This document shows positions 54,218 to 63,172 of a stretch of 64,000 bases of DNA, piece by piece; position 1 is the first letter of the stretch; the number at the start of each line of letters is the position of its first letter. Below the pieces are notes generated by a model. The model made no database searches. It had not been told where the DNA came from and saw nothing but the letters and a program-made list of their open reading frames with translations. Source of the stretch: Marinicellulosiphila megalodicopiae (GTDB lineage: Bacteria > Pseudomonadota > Gammaproteobacteria > Pseudomonadales > Natronospirillaceae). The position numbers and the translations under genes were made by a program. The stretch covers positions 2,604,001 through 2,668,000 of the forward strand of contig NZ_AP023087.1 in assembly GCF_045862395.1 (NCBI RefSeq), in the 5' to 3' direction.

Positions 54218-54261
54218 TCCCTCTTGAAGGATTATTTTGTGAGAAACCCGTCACCTTTTTG

Positions 54262-54289
54262 TTGAAATTGACCTGTAATCAGGTATGAT
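54262..54289 (+). promoter_or_regulatory. Promoter of dusB-fis with GC-rich discriminator
   Basis: TTGAAA (54262-54267), a 16-base spacer and TATGAT (54284-54289), followed by ACCGCCCCCC. The GC-rich stretch next to the -10 is like the growth-rate- and ppGpp-controlled dusB-fis promoter of E. coli. Confidence 0.7.
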
Positions 54290-54327
54290 ACCGCCCCCCA
54301 GAAATTGAGCAGAAATTAAACAATCCC

Positions 54328-55302
54328 ATGCATTTACCTAGCCGCTTTACTATCGGTCAACATGAGTTTTTGGGATCCACAATTTTAGCGCCAATGGCTG
54401 GGGTGACTGATCGACCATTTCGTGTGCTTTGTCGAAAACTCGGTGCCACATTAGCAGTCAGTGAAATGCTCACTGCCGATAAAAGCCTATGGCAAAGCAG
54501 AAAATCCATTAAAAGAATGGATCACACCAATGAACCTGGTCCCATCAGCGTGCAAATTGCAGGTGGCGATGTTGACATGCTTGTTGAAGCGGCAAAAATC
54601 AACGCAGATCACGGGGCACAAATTATTGATATCAATATGGGATGCCCTGCAAAAAAAGTCTGCAAAAAAGCAGCGGGATCCGCATTATTAAAAGATGCAC
54701 AACTTGTTGCTGATATTATTGAAAATGTGGTCAACGCGATCGACATTCCTGTCACAGTCAAAATACGAACAGGCTGGGACACACAAACAAATAACTGCAA
54801 ACAAATTGCGAAAATTGCTGAAGATTGTGGTGCTCAAGCCATTGCAATCCACGGCAGATCTCGCGCTTGCAAGTATTTAGGCGAAGCAGAGTATGAATCC
54901 ATAGCTCTTGCCAAACAAAGTGTCACCATTCCCGTTTTTGCAAATGGGGACATTACCAGCGCACAAAAAGCCAAACAAGTTCTGGATTTCACACAAGCAG
55001 ATGCGATCATGATAGGTCGTGCTGCACAGGGTAACCCTTGGATTTTTCGTGAAATCGAACATTTTTTACAATCGGGCGAGCATTTACCCGTTGCAACCTG
55101 GCAGGAAAAACACGCTGTCAGCTATGCACACTTAATTGAGTTACATGAGTTTTACGGCGAAGTACTAGGGCCTCAAATCGCTCGTAAGCATATTGCTTGG
55201 TATATATCCGATAAAGAATTTACCCAGGTGTTTAATCAAATTAAACAACCTGAAGAACAACTACACCATTTAAACTGCTATTTTAAGGCTAAATTATCAT
55301 GA
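54328..55302 (+). CDS. dusB: tRNA-dihydrouridine synthase B
   Basis: FMN enzyme reducing uridines in the tRNA D-loop. 324 residues (E. coli 321). Motifs: LAPMAGVTDRPFR, SEMLTADK, the catalytic Cys in INMGCPAKKVCKKAAGSALL (in parts), KIRTGWD, IHGRSRACKYLG and GRAAQGNPWIFREI. It overlaps fis by 4 bases (ATGA), the standard dusB-fis operon. Confidence 0.97.
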   Translation: MHLPSRFTIGQHEFLGSTILAPMAGVTDRPFRVLCRKLGATLAVSEMLTADKSLWQSRKSIKRMDHTNEPGPISVQIAGGDVDMLVEAAKINADHGAQIIDINMGCPAKKVCKKAAGSALLKDAQLVADIIENVVNAIDIPVTVKIRTGWDTQTNNCKQIAKIAEDCGAQAIAIHGRSRACKYLGEAEYESIALAKQSVTIPVFANGDITSAQKAKQVLDFTQADAIMIGRAAQGNPWIFREIEHFLQSGEHLPVATWQEKHAVSYAHLIELHEFYGEVLGPQIARKHIAWYISDKEFTQVFNQIKQPEEQLHHLNCYFKAKLS

Positions 55303-55595
55303 GTATTAATGTGATTGAACAACCTGAAAACCAAACTCCTTCTGTCCTTCCTGTTGAATTGGACCAAACTCAAACATTACGTGACTCTGTTGCTAAAGCA
55401 ATGGCGCATTATTTCGAACAACTTGAAGGCGAAAAAGTCAGCAATGTTTACGATTTTGTTTTGGCCGAAATCGAAGCGCCTTTATTAGAAGCAACCATGA
55501 AATTTGTACGCGACAACCAAACCAATGCATCTAAAGTGTTAGGTTTGAACCGTGGAACATTACGTAAAAAGTTAAAACAATACGACCTACTTTAA
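55299..55595 (+). CDS. fis: Nucleoid-associated DNA-binding protein Fis
   Basis: 98 residues, as in E. coli. The N-terminal part holds flexible arms, the central helices form the dimer, and the C-terminal helix-turn-helix reads NASKVLGLNRGTLRKKLKQYDLL (in parts). Fis bends DNA, and controls stable-RNA promoters and recombination. The start overlaps dusB, implying coupled translation. Confidence 0.97.
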   Translation: MSINVIEQPENQTPSVLPVELDQTQTLRDSVAKAMAHYFEQLEGEKVSNVYDFVLAEIEAPLLEATMKFVRDNQTNASKVLGLNRGTLRKKLKQYDLL

Positions 55596-55613
55596 TTTCT
55601 TAAGGCTTTTTTT

Positions 55614-57203
55614 ATGAGCAACTCGATCCAAACTATCCGCCGCGCATTATTAAGCGTGTCAGACAAAGCAGGCATTGTTGAATTTGCCACGTTTTTAAAT
55701 GAACAATCCGTTGAATTATTATCAACCGGTGGTACATATAAAGTATTAAAAGAGGCAGGTTTGCCTGTTATTGAAGTATCCGATTACACCGGTTTTTCTG
55801 AAATGATGGACGGTCGTGTCAAAACATTACACCCTAAAATTCACGGTGGAATCTTAGGTCGTGAACATTTAGACAAAGACATCATGGCTGCAAACGACAT
55901 TCCGTTCATCGATATGGTAGTTGTTAATTTATACCCATTCGCTGCAACCATCGCCCGTGAAGATTGCGATCTTCCATTAGCGATTGAAAACATCGACATT
56001 GGCGGACCGACTATGGTTCGTTCTGCAGCTAAAAACCACGCACGTGTTTCTATTGTTGTTAACGCTCCAGACTACGATGCATTAACTGCTGAGATCAAAG
56101 CAAACGGTGGCATCAGCCAAAAAACACGTTTTGATTTAGCATTAAAAGCGTTTGAACATACCGCTGCGTATGACGGCATGATTGCTAACTACTTAGGCCG
56201 TATTGATCAAGAACAATCGCCGATGACTAACCAAGACATGGCGAATTTCCCTCGTACATTAAATACGCAGTTCATCAAAACTGAAGACATGCGTTACGGC
56301 GAAAACCCACATCAAAACGCTGCTTTTTACGTTGAAGCAAACGCAAAGCAAGGCAGTGTGTCTACCGCAAAGCAATTAAATGGTAAAGCCATGTCATACA
56401 ACAATGTAGCGGATACTGACGCTGCATTAGAATGTGTAAAATCTTTTGAAGGTCCTGCATGTGTAATCGTTAAGCACGCTAACCCTTGTGGTGTTGCGGT
56501 TGCTGGCTCATTATTTGAAGCTTACGAATTAGCGTTCCAAACGGATCCTACTTCTGCTTTTGGTGGCATCATCGCTTTTAACGGCGAATTAGACGCAAAA
56601 ACTGCCCAAGCAATCGTTGAACGTCAATTCGTTGAAGTGATCATTGCTCCTAGCGTATCAGCACAAGCTGCAAAAATTGTTGCAACTAAAGCAAACGTTC
56701 GTTTATTAGAATGTGGCACTTGGGAAGGCGCTGCAGACGGTCATTTCTACAAGCGTGTTAACGGCGGTTTGTTAGTTCAAGATCGTGATAACGGTATGGT
56801 AGGCTTAGACGATTTAAAAGTAGTGACTAAAAAAGCACCGACTGATCAGCAATTAAGTGATTTATTATTTGCTTGGAAAGTGGCTAAGTTTGTTAAATCA
56901 AACGCCATTGTTTACGTTAGAAACGGCCAAACAATTGGCGTGGGCGCCGGCCAAATGAGCCGCGTTTACTCAGCTAAAATTGCAGGTATTAAAGCTGCAG
57001 ACGAGAACTTAGTTGTTGAAGGCTCAGTCATGGCATCAGATGCATTCTTCCCGTTCAGAGACGGATTAGACGCTGCGGCAGCCGCTGGTATTTCAGCAGT
57101 GATTCAGCCAGGCGGATCGATGCGTGATGATGAAGTGATTGCGGCTGCGGATGAGCATGGTATTGCCATGGTGTTCACAGGAATGCGTCACTTCAACCAC
57201 TAA
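55614..57203 (+). CDS. purH: Bifunctional AICAR transformylase/IMP cyclohydrolase
   Basis: Catalyses the last two steps to IMP. 529 residues (E. coli 529). The N-terminal MGS-like cyclohydrolase domain includes LLSTGGTYKVLKEAGLPV (in parts) and DGRVKTLHPKIHGGIL. The transformylase domain has RYGENPHQNA, the catalytic Lys-His in IVKHANPCG and the C-terminal IQPGGSMRDDEVI. It follows fis by 18 bases and may share its transcript. Its stop codon lies in the terminal inverted repeat of the element at 57200-57361. Confidence 0.97.
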   Translation: MSNSIQTIRRALLSVSDKAGIVEFATFLNEQSVELLSTGGTYKVLKEAGLPVIEVSDYTGFSEMMDGRVKTLHPKIHGGILGREHLDKDIMAANDIPFIDMVVVNLYPFAATIAREDCDLPLAIENIDIGGPTMVRSAAKNHARVSIVVNAPDYDALTAEIKANGGISQKTRFDLALKAFEHTAAYDGMIANYLGRIDQEQSPMTNQDMANFPRTLNTQFIKTEDMRYGENPHQNAAFYVEANAKQGSVSTAKQLNGKAMSYNNVADTDAALECVKSFEGPACVIVKHANPCGVAVAGSLFEAYELAFQTDPTSAFGGIIAFNGELDAKTAQAIVERQFVEVIIAPSVSAQAAKIVATKANVRLLECGTWEGAADGHFYKRVNGGLLVQDRDNGMVGLDDLKVVTKKAPTDQQLSDLLFAWKVAKFVKSNAIVYVRNGQTIGVGAGQMSRVYSAKIAGIKAADENLVVEGSVMASDAFFPFRDGLDAAAAAGISAVIQPGGSMRDDEVIAAADEHGIAMVFTGMRHFNH

Positions 57204-57361
57204 TTGGGTTTTAAGCACTCTTTAAGTTTAATTACGACATCCGTGTCGTAATTAAAAGCTCGATGAGTATTCTGGCGGAAGGAAACCTTCCTTGAATAGT
57301 CAGTCGCCTTACATGCATCCATGCATTCGTACTTAATGTTATTGCTTAAAACTCCAATTAG
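57200..57361. repeat. Folded inverted-repeat (MITE-like) element between purH and purD
   Basis: CTAATTGGGTTTTAAGCA (57200-57217) is matched on the other strand by CTAATTGGAGTTTTAAGCA (57361-57343): 18 of 19 positions. Inside are a perfect 13-bp hairpin (57227-57239 with 57244-57256, loop TCCG) and a 6-bp hairpin GGAAGG/CCTTCC (57277-57291). The left repeat includes the purH stop. There is no coding potential or obvious target duplication. It may be a non-autonomous element or a structured RNA in the pur transcript. Confidence 0.55.
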
Positions 57362-57384
57362 AATCGTAATTTCAATCTGTAGGT

Positions 57385-57398
57385 CGGGCTTAAGCCCG
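57385..57398. repeat. REP-like palindrome
   Basis: CGGGCTTAAGCCCG, within the context TGTAGGTCGGGCTTAAGCCCGTC. This resembles short palindromic repeats found scattered in intergenic DNA of many gammaproteobacteria. Only one copy is in the window. A further hairpin (AAAAAGGAAAAC with GTTTTCCTTTTT, about 57411-57438) follows and could terminate purH transcription. Confidence 0.5.
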
Positions 57399-57568
57399 TC
57401 ACACTAATAAAAAAGGAAAACTTTATGTTTTCCTTTTTCATTTCTGGGCCAAATAAGCGATAATCCGCGCCCATAAATATTTAGATGTTTGCTGCGGCAA
57501 ACTTTTACACTTGCTTTACATGATGTTCGCTCAATTTGAGTTTGATCGAACCTAAAAGGTCTTAAAAA

Positions 57569-58858
57569 ATGAATGTATTAATTATTGGTAGTGGCGGACG
57601 TGAACACGCGCTTGGTTGGAAAGCGGCTCAGTCTGAAAATGTTGAAACGGTATTTATTGCACCTGGTAATGCGGGCACCTCTATTGAGGCAAATCTTCAA
57701 AACGTCAACATCGACATTTTAGATTTTGCTGCACAAATTCAATTCGCTAAAGACAATAATGTGGGTTTAACCATTGTGGGCCCTGAAGTGCCTTTAGTTG
57801 AAGGCATTGTGGATGCATTTAATGAAGCGGGCCTTAAATGTTTTGGCCCTTCTAAGGGTGCTGCTCAACTTGAAGGCTCTAAAGCATTCAGTAAAGACTT
57901 TTTAGCACGCCATAAAATTCCAACAGCTTTTTACGGCAACTTTACCGTTGAAGCAGACGCGATTGCTTATATCGAAGAAAAAGGCGCACCAATTGTAGTG
58001 AAAGCCGATGGTTTAGCAGCGGGTAAAGGCGTGATCTTAGCGCAAACAAACGAAGAGGCCATTGCAGCGGTAAAAGATATGTTGTCAGGCAACAAATTTG
58101 GCGATGCTGGCGCACGTGTTGTCATCGAAGAGATGTTACAAGGCGAAGAAGCAAGCTTCATCGTAATGGTAGATGGCGACAATGTATTAGCATTGGCCAC
58201 CTCACAAGATCACAAAGCACGTGACAACGGCGATTTAGGTCCAAACACAGGCGGCATGGGCGCTTACTCTCCTGCTCCTTGTGTGACACAAGACATGCAC
58301 GACGCGATCATGGATCAAGTGATTTGGCCAACCGTTAACGGTATGAAAGCGGAAGGCAACACTTACACTGGCTTTTTATACGCTGGCATCATGATTTCCC
58401 CTACTGGCATTCCAAACGTTTTAGAATTTAACTGTCGTTTTGGTGACCCTGAAACGCAACCGATCATGATGCGTTTGCAGTCTGATTTAGTTGAATTATG
58501 TGAAAAAGCCTGTGACAAACAACTAGATACTGTGACGGCTAAATGGGATCCACGCGCTGCAATGGGCGTAGTAATGGCAGCCGGCGGTTACCCTGAAGCG
58601 TACAACAAAGGCGATGTGATCACAGGTATTGAAGATGCTAACGCACTTGCTGGCAGTAAAGTTTTCCATGCGGGCACTCAAGTAAACGATAAAAACGAAG
58701 TCAGCACTAATGGCGGTCGCGTATTATGCGTAACGGCTCTTGGCGAAAACGTCACCAAAGCACAAGCCGCTGCATACGAAGCGCTTAACAAAGTGACCTG
58801 GAAAGATGTGTATTTTCGTACTGATATCGGTCATCGTGCAATTTCTCGCGAGAAATAA
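57569..58858 (+). CDS. purD: Phosphoribosylamine--glycine ligase
   Basis: ATP-grasp enzyme for the second step of purine synthesis. 429 residues (E. coli 429). Motifs: LIIGSGGREHALGWK at the N-terminus, GPEVPLVEGIVD, KADGLAAGKGV (ATP-binding), GPNTGGMGAYSPAP, EFNCRFGDPETQ (metal ligands) and the C-terminal YFRTDIGHRA. It is separated from purH by 365 bases containing the inverted-repeat element, so it probably has its own promoter. Confidence 0.97.
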   Translation: MNVLIIGSGGREHALGWKAAQSENVETVFIAPGNAGTSIEANLQNVNIDILDFAAQIQFAKDNNVGLTIVGPEVPLVEGIVDAFNEAGLKCFGPSKGAAQLEGSKAFSKDFLARHKIPTAFYGNFTVEADAIAYIEEKGAPIVVKADGLAAGKGVILAQTNEEAIAAVKDMLSGNKFGDAGARVVIEEMLQGEEASFIVMVDGDNVLALATSQDHKARDNGDLGPNTGGMGAYSPAPCVTQDMHDAIMDQVIWPTVNGMKAEGNTYTGFLYAGIMISPTGIPNVLEFNCRFGDPETQPIMMRLQSDLVELCEKACDKQLDTVTAKWDPRAAMGVVMAAGGYPEAYNKGDVITGIEDANALAGSKVFHAGTQVNDKNEVSTNGGRVLCVTALGENVTKAQAAAYEALNKVTWKDVYFRTDIGHRAISREK

Positions 58859-58885
58859 ATTACACCCACCTCGATATATTTGAAT

Positions 58886-58927
58886 AAAAAAAGCGTAAAT
58901 GATCTGAGGTCATTTACGCTTTTTTTT
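58886..58927 (+). terminator. Rho-independent terminator after purD
   Basis: A 17-bp stem with AAAAAAAGCGTAAATGA (58886-58902) against TCATTTACGCTTTTTTT (58910-58926), a CTGAGGT-type loop and a long T-run. Confidence 0.9.
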
Positions 58928-58968
58928 GGCATAATATAATTTGTTTCATTAATAAATACTTAATTATT

Positions 58969-61275
58969 ATGCGCATCCAATATCTAATATTCTCAATATT
59001 TCATTTATTACTACTTTGTGTAACTCTACAAAGTCATGGCAAATCTTTGATCGTTGACCAAACTACAGATTTTGCTTACATCAATGTTTTGCCCTACACC
59101 TACCAACTTGACCCAGAATTCAGTGAATCGACAATTGAATCCGTAAAATCCGACCAATATGAACCCCATTACAGCTTAGTTTCGAACCAAAAATCGTTTC
59201 AGTACGATGTTACTACTGGAAAAATTTGGCTGTCCTTCTCAATTTATTCATTATTAAATGAACCAAAAACGCTGCACGCTGCTACTAATGCATTAGACAT
59301 ATACTCTGCAGATTTTTATCATACACAAAATAACCAAATTCTTAGTAATCAAAAAATCGGATTAAAATATTCTTTCGCACAAATGGAAGGTTCACTGGCC
59401 AATCATGATTTTTCATTCAATTTACAACCAGGTGAAAATCGTTTTTTTATTAAATTAGAGTTTAAAGAAACCATCAGCTTTCCAATTTTTATCACTCAAG
59501 CCCAGAACATTCTCCAAACGCATTTCTTAAAAATATTTTTAGTAGGCATCGGTATTTCATTTACTTTGATGTTATTAGGCTTTTCCATTTGGTTAAAATT
59601 TCATCGCAGTAGTATTGTACCAATCACCATGTTCTCGATGTTAATTTCATTAGCGGGATTCCAAATCAGCAACGCTAATTTATTTACATTATTTTTTACA
59701 AACACCCCAAGTATGGATATTGAAATTCGATATTTTTTTGGTTACTTATTTACAGCATCTTTACTGATTTTTAATTTAAATTATATTCAAATTGAAAAAG
59801 TCACCAAACAAGTATTAACCACATTAATTATTTTATCAGTCATTTTTTACACAATTTTTTTAATGTACTTAGAGATTATAAACAGCATCCTTAATATTAG
59901 TTTATGCTTAATTAATATTATTTCATCATGCATTATCATTATAAAACTTAAAAAATTCGAACAACGATCCCATCAATCTCTGTTACTTTTATTTTTTATA
60001 GTAATAACGATTGCTCTTATTTACTCGCTGGCAATATTTAATTATTTTGGTGATTCTTGGTCATTATTCATCACCACGCAAATATTAATGTGCTTGGTTC
60101 CATTTATATTAAGTTTAACCATATATCACACATATAAAGAAAGTATGATTCAAGAAAATCCAAGCAGAAATGCTGTTAACTCACAACATTGGCCTTTATT
60201 AAGAAAAATCAATCATGATTTACGCTCACCAATTAATGCCGTATTAGGCATGACAGAATTACTTCAAGACATGCAATTAAGTCTTAATCAACAAAGCTAT
60301 ATCAATACAGTGCAAACAGCTGGTTTCCAACTATTAAGTTACGTAGACGAAATACAAAACCTAGTAAGAATTGGCAATCAAAGCCTTCCGGTTCAAACTC
60401 AAGAAATTAATATTTTACAATTCATCAATCAATTGATTCAGCCATACTTACGCATTACTCAAAGTAAATCCATTGAAGTTATTGTCAACACCGCACCTAA
60501 CCTACCTAATTCCATTGTGGCCAATGAAAAATTACTACTGCAAACATTAAGAAGTATTTTAGATAATGCGGTGAATTTTACCGAATCTGGTGAAATTGAA
60601 ATCCAGGTAATCATTACTGAAAAAAATAAAATACGCTTTACCATTCGCGATTCCGGCAATGGCATTAGCCAAGAAATTTTACAAAATATTTTTGAATTTT
60701 CAAGCTGGGATTCAAAAGGACATCAACGATCTCATTTAGGGCTTCCTATTGCTAAAGCACTTGTAGAAAAAATGAATGGTCATTTAAACCTGACCAGCAA
60801 TTCAAGAAATGGTACGAAAATTTGCATCGACCTACCATTAACCATTTCCAAACACGCAAATATTAACCCAACAGACTATCAAGTATTAAATGATATAAAA
60901 GTATTAATTGTGGATGACAATTCAACTTGTCGAAAAGTATTAGAGTTGCAAGTTGCCGAGTTAGGTATGCGCCATGCAAGTGCAAACAATGGTCAAACCG
61001 CCATTGCAATGCTTAGAAATGAGTATCAAAAAAACGATCCATTTGATTTAATATTACTAGACCATCAAATGCCAAATATGACTGGCGTTGATTTATTACA
61101 ACGTATTCGTGACGACCACAAAGTGAATAAAAATATAAAAACCATTATTTTGACTGGACTGGATATTAATATTAATGATGAATTAGTGCAAAAAGTTAAT
61201 ATTTGCTCTGTATTAAACAAACCGGTTTCGTCCAACGAACTTCGAAACCAATTATTAAAAGCCATCGAGAAATAA
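58969..61275 (+). CDS. Hybrid sensor histidine kinase, 7TMR-DISM type (RetS/LadS-like)
   Basis: 768 residues. A signal peptide (1-24) is followed by a periplasmic 7TMR-DISMED2 beta-sandwich (about 30-180) and seven membrane helices (about 186-387). HisKA follows, with H416 (INHDLRSPIN), then HATPase_c with N533 (LDNAVNF) and DSGNG, and a C-terminal receiver with DD at 649-650, D698 (LILLDHQMPNMTG) and a Lys in LNKPVSS. In Pseudomonas, retS occupies the same place directly after purD, but RetS has two receivers. The single-receiver layout here is that of LadS. Those proteins feed the GacS/GacA switch; no gac genes are in view. It precedes coq7 by 1 base. Confidence 0.92.
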   Translation: MRIQYLIFSIFHLLLLCVTLQSHGKSLIVDQTTDFAYINVLPYTYQLDPEFSESTIESVKSDQYEPHYSLVSNQKSFQYDVTTGKIWLSFSIYSLLNEPKTLHAATNALDIYSADFYHTQNNQILSNQKIGLKYSFAQMEGSLANHDFSFNLQPGENRFFIKLEFKETISFPIFITQAQNILQTHFLKIFLVGIGISFTLMLLGFSIWLKFHRSSIVPITMFSMLISLAGFQISNANLFTLFFTNTPSMDIEIRYFFGYLFTASLLIFNLNYIQIEKVTKQVLTTLIILSVIFYTIFLMYLEIINSILNISLCLINIISSCIIIIKLKKFEQRSHQSLLLLFFIVITIALIYSLAIFNYFGDSWSLFITTQILMCLVPFILSLTIYHTYKESMIQENPSRNAVNSQHWPLLRKINHDLRSPINAVLGMTELLQDMQLSLNQQSYINTVQTAGFQLLSYVDEIQNLVRIGNQSLPVQTQEINILQFINQLIQPYLRITQSKSIEVIVNTAPNLPNSIVANEKLLLQTLRSILDNAVNFTESGEIEIQVIITEKNKIRFTIRDSGNGISQEILQNIFEFSSWDSKGHQRSHLGLPIAKALVEKMNGHLNLTSNSRNGTKICIDLPLTISKHANINPTDYQVLNDIKVLIVDDNSTCRKVLELQVAELGMRHASANNGQTAIAMLRNEYQKNDPFDLILLDHQMPNMTGVDLLQRIRDDHKVNKNIKTIILTGLDININDELVQKVNICSVLNKPVSSNELRNQLLKAIEK

Positions 61276-61276
61276 T

Positions 61277-61906
61277 ATGAATGTGTTAGATAAATTGATT
61301 ATTGAATTTGATAAAGCATTAAAAGTCAGCACAGCCCATTCAATTTCATACGACCGCCCTAACCCTTCAAACTCTTTTGATACAATCAATTTAACTGAAG
61401 CTGAAACCAAACATGCAACTGGGTTGATGAGAATTAATCATACTGGTGAAGTGATGGCTCAAGCCATGTATCAAGGACAGGCATTAACTGCCAAAACACA
61501 AACCAATCAAAACCTGATGGAGCATTCAGCACTTGAAGAAATTGACCACCTTTCTTGGTGCCAAGAACGATTAACAGATTTAAATGGCTCAACCAGTCTG
61601 TTAAATCCACTTTGGTACGCACTGAGCTTTTCTATGGGCGCGTTAGCTGGAAAAATTAGTGACGAAGTTTCCTTAGGGTTTGTTGCTGCGGTAGAAGATC
61701 AAGTGTGCATACATTTAGAAGAACATTTAGAATCTTTGCCTGCCGATGATTTAAAAAGCCGAGCAATCGTCACTCAAATGCTTACCGATGAACGAGGACA
61801 CGCTGAAATGGCAATCAATGCAGGCGCTAAACAGTTTACTGCAAACACAAAAAAAGCCATGACCTTTTTTTCAAAAGCCATGACTTATTTATCGTATCGT
61901 TTATAA
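61277..61906 (+). CDS. coq7: Ubiquinone biosynthesis hydroxylase Coq7
   Basis: Di-iron monooxygenase that adds the C6 hydroxyl in ubiquinone synthesis. 209 residues. The four-helix ferritin-like core supplies iron ligands in NHTGEVMAQAMYQGQ (Glu), LEEIDHLSWC (Glu, His), VAAVEDQV (Glu) and DERGHAEMA (Glu, His). It begins right after the hybrid kinase stop, so the two are co-transcribed. Its presence implies aerobic respiration. Many enterobacteria use UbiF instead. Confidence 0.95.
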   Translation: MNVLDKLIIEFDKALKVSTAHSISYDRPNPSNSFDTINLTEAETKHATGLMRINHTGEVMAQAMYQGQALTAKTQTNQNLMEHSALEEIDHLSWCQERLTDLNGSTSLLNPLWYALSFSMGALAGKISDEVSLGFVAAVEDQVCIHLEEHLESLPADDLKSRAIVTQMLTDERGHAEMAINAGAKQFTANTKKAMTFFSKAMTYLSYRL

Positions 61907-62095
61907 AATTCATAGAAATTTGTATCTATTGTGCACAACCAGTAACTATTAAATTGCGATAAGCAACCTGCTTTTGCAATTCCCCAAAAAGCTTGTTCCA
62001 AACACCCTCGGTTCTCTTCGGCTCAGGTATCCTAGCAATTTGTCGAACTTAAAGTGCTCATTTTACGTTTACGGCGCGTCATTTTCGACAGGCGA

Positions 62096-62122
62096 AAAAA
62101 AACCGCTCTTAAGCGGTTTTTT
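62096..62122. terminator. Bidirectional terminator between coq7 and tRNA-Ser
   Basis: An A-run plus ACCGCT (62102-62107), loop CTTA, and AGCGGT (62112-62117) plus a T-run, giving a 12-bp stem. It is the probable end of the minus-strand tRNA-Ser transcript and possibly of coq7. Confidence 0.82.
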
Positions 62123-62144
62123 GTTTTTTTTGGCCTGTATAAAA

Positions 62145-62232
62145 TGGCGGAGAGAAAGAGATTCGAACTCTTGAAACCTTGCGATTTACACGCTTTCCAG
62201 GCGTGCTCCTTCGGCCACTCGGACACCTCTCC
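62145..62232 (-). tRNA. tRNA-Ser (anticodon GGA)
   Basis: 88 bases with encoded CCA and a long variable arm. The acceptor GGAGAGG pairs with CTCTCC at the 3' end; the anticodon GGA lies at 62198-62196 in the loop CTGGAAA. It reads UCC/UCU. Confidence 0.95.
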
Positions 62233-62279
62233 AATCTTGATGTTTTCTGATATAAATCAATTGCTTACCAAGGCCGCGC

Positions 62280-62308
62280 ATATTAAGTGAATTATCTTTG
62301 GATGACAA
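62280..62308 (-). promoter_or_regulatory. Promoter of tRNA-Ser
   Basis: On the minus strand, TTGTCA (62308-62303), a 17-base spacer and TAATAT (62285-62280) are followed by GCGCGGCC, the same GC-rich discriminator type as the other tRNA promoters here. Its -35 shares base 62303 with the divergent rph promoter. Confidence 0.7.
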
Positions 62309-62326
62309 GCTTAATTAGGCTACAAT
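62298..62326 (+). promoter_or_regulatory. Promoter of rph-pyrE
   Basis: TTGGAT (62298-62303), a 17-base spacer and TACAAT (62321-62326), 29 bases before the rph start. It overlaps the tRNA-Ser promoter back to back, so the two probably compete for RNA polymerase. Confidence 0.6.
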
Positions 62327-62354
62327 CTTGGTTTTTTGTGAAAGGTATTGTGTT

Positions 62355-63080
62355 ATGCGTCCAAGTGGTCGTGCTTTAAACCAACCTAGAGAGATTAAAA
62401 TCACACGTGAGTTTACTAAGCATGCTGAAGGCTCTGTTTTGGTTGAGTTTGGTGATACGAAGGTGATCTGTACGGCAACTGTTGAAACTAAGGTTCCGCA
62501 GTTTTTAAAAGGTCAGGGCAAAGGCTGGGTGAGCGCTGAATATGGTATGTTACCTCGCTCTACTGGCAAGCGTATGCAACGTGAAGCGGCTAAAGGTAAG
62601 CAGTCGGGTCGAACCGTTGAAATTGGACGCTTAATTGGTCGAAGCTTGCGCGCGGCGATTGATTTGGAAAAATTAGGTGAAAACAGTATTCATATTGATT
62701 GTGATGTGATTCAAGCCGATGGTGGCACGCGCACCGCTTCTATTTCTGGTGCGATGGTGGCACTTGTGGACGCTGTGCGTTATTTGCAGATTAATAAACG
62801 CATCACTGATGATCCTGTTTTACATTATGTGGCGGCCATTTCGGTGGGCATGTTTAACAATGAAGCGATTGTGGATTTGGATTATATAGAAGACAGCCAA
62901 GCACAAACGGATTTAAATATTGTTAAAACCTGTAAAGGTGGTTATGTTGAGATTCAAGGTACAGCAGAGTCTGAACCCTTTAGCTCAGATCAATTACAAG
63001 ACATGTTATCGGTTGCAGATCAATCCATTGCATATATTGTGAAATTGCAAAAACAAGCATTAGACGTCATTGTTGATTAA
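62355..63080 (+). CDS. rph: Ribonuclease PH
   Basis: Phosphorolytic 3' exoribonuclease that trims tRNA precursors. 241 residues from ATG 62355, with GAAAGG upstream; this gives the family N-terminus MRPSGRALNQPREI. Motifs: GSVLVEFGDTKVICTA, SAEYGMLPRST, the phosphate-binding GRTVEIGRLIGRSLRA (in parts), DCDVIQADGGTRTASI and EIQGTAESEPF. It is followed by pyrE, as in most gammaproteobacteria. Confidence 0.97.
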   Translation: MRPSGRALNQPREIKITREFTKHAEGSVLVEFGDTKVICTATVETKVPQFLKGQGKGWVSAEYGMLPRSTGKRMQREAAKGKQSGRTVEIGRLIGRSLRAAIDLEKLGENSIHIDCDVIQADGGTRTASISGAMVALVDAVRYLQINKRITDDPVLHYVAAISVGMFNNEAIVDLDYIEDSQAQTDLNIVKTCKGGYVEIQGTAESEPFSSDQLQDMLSVADQSIAYIVKLQKQALDVIVD

Positions 63081-63172
63081 GTGGTCGTAGAATAATCGAA
63101 TTTATTGATTTAGAATGGCTCGTTTGTATATAAATGTTAATAAAAAATAGTTTAGGTGAAGTAGTAAATAAT

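Noticed and set aside
57476..57500. GTTTGC/GCAAAC inverted repeat before purD as a PurR operator
   Set aside because: The half-sites are in the opposite order to the PurR consensus (GCAAAC-GTTTGC), so it is just a small hairpin.
61974..62290. Overlapping open frames across the coq7-rph gap
   Set aside because: They run through the tRNA-Ser gene and its terminator; this is a well-known spurious translation of tRNA regions.
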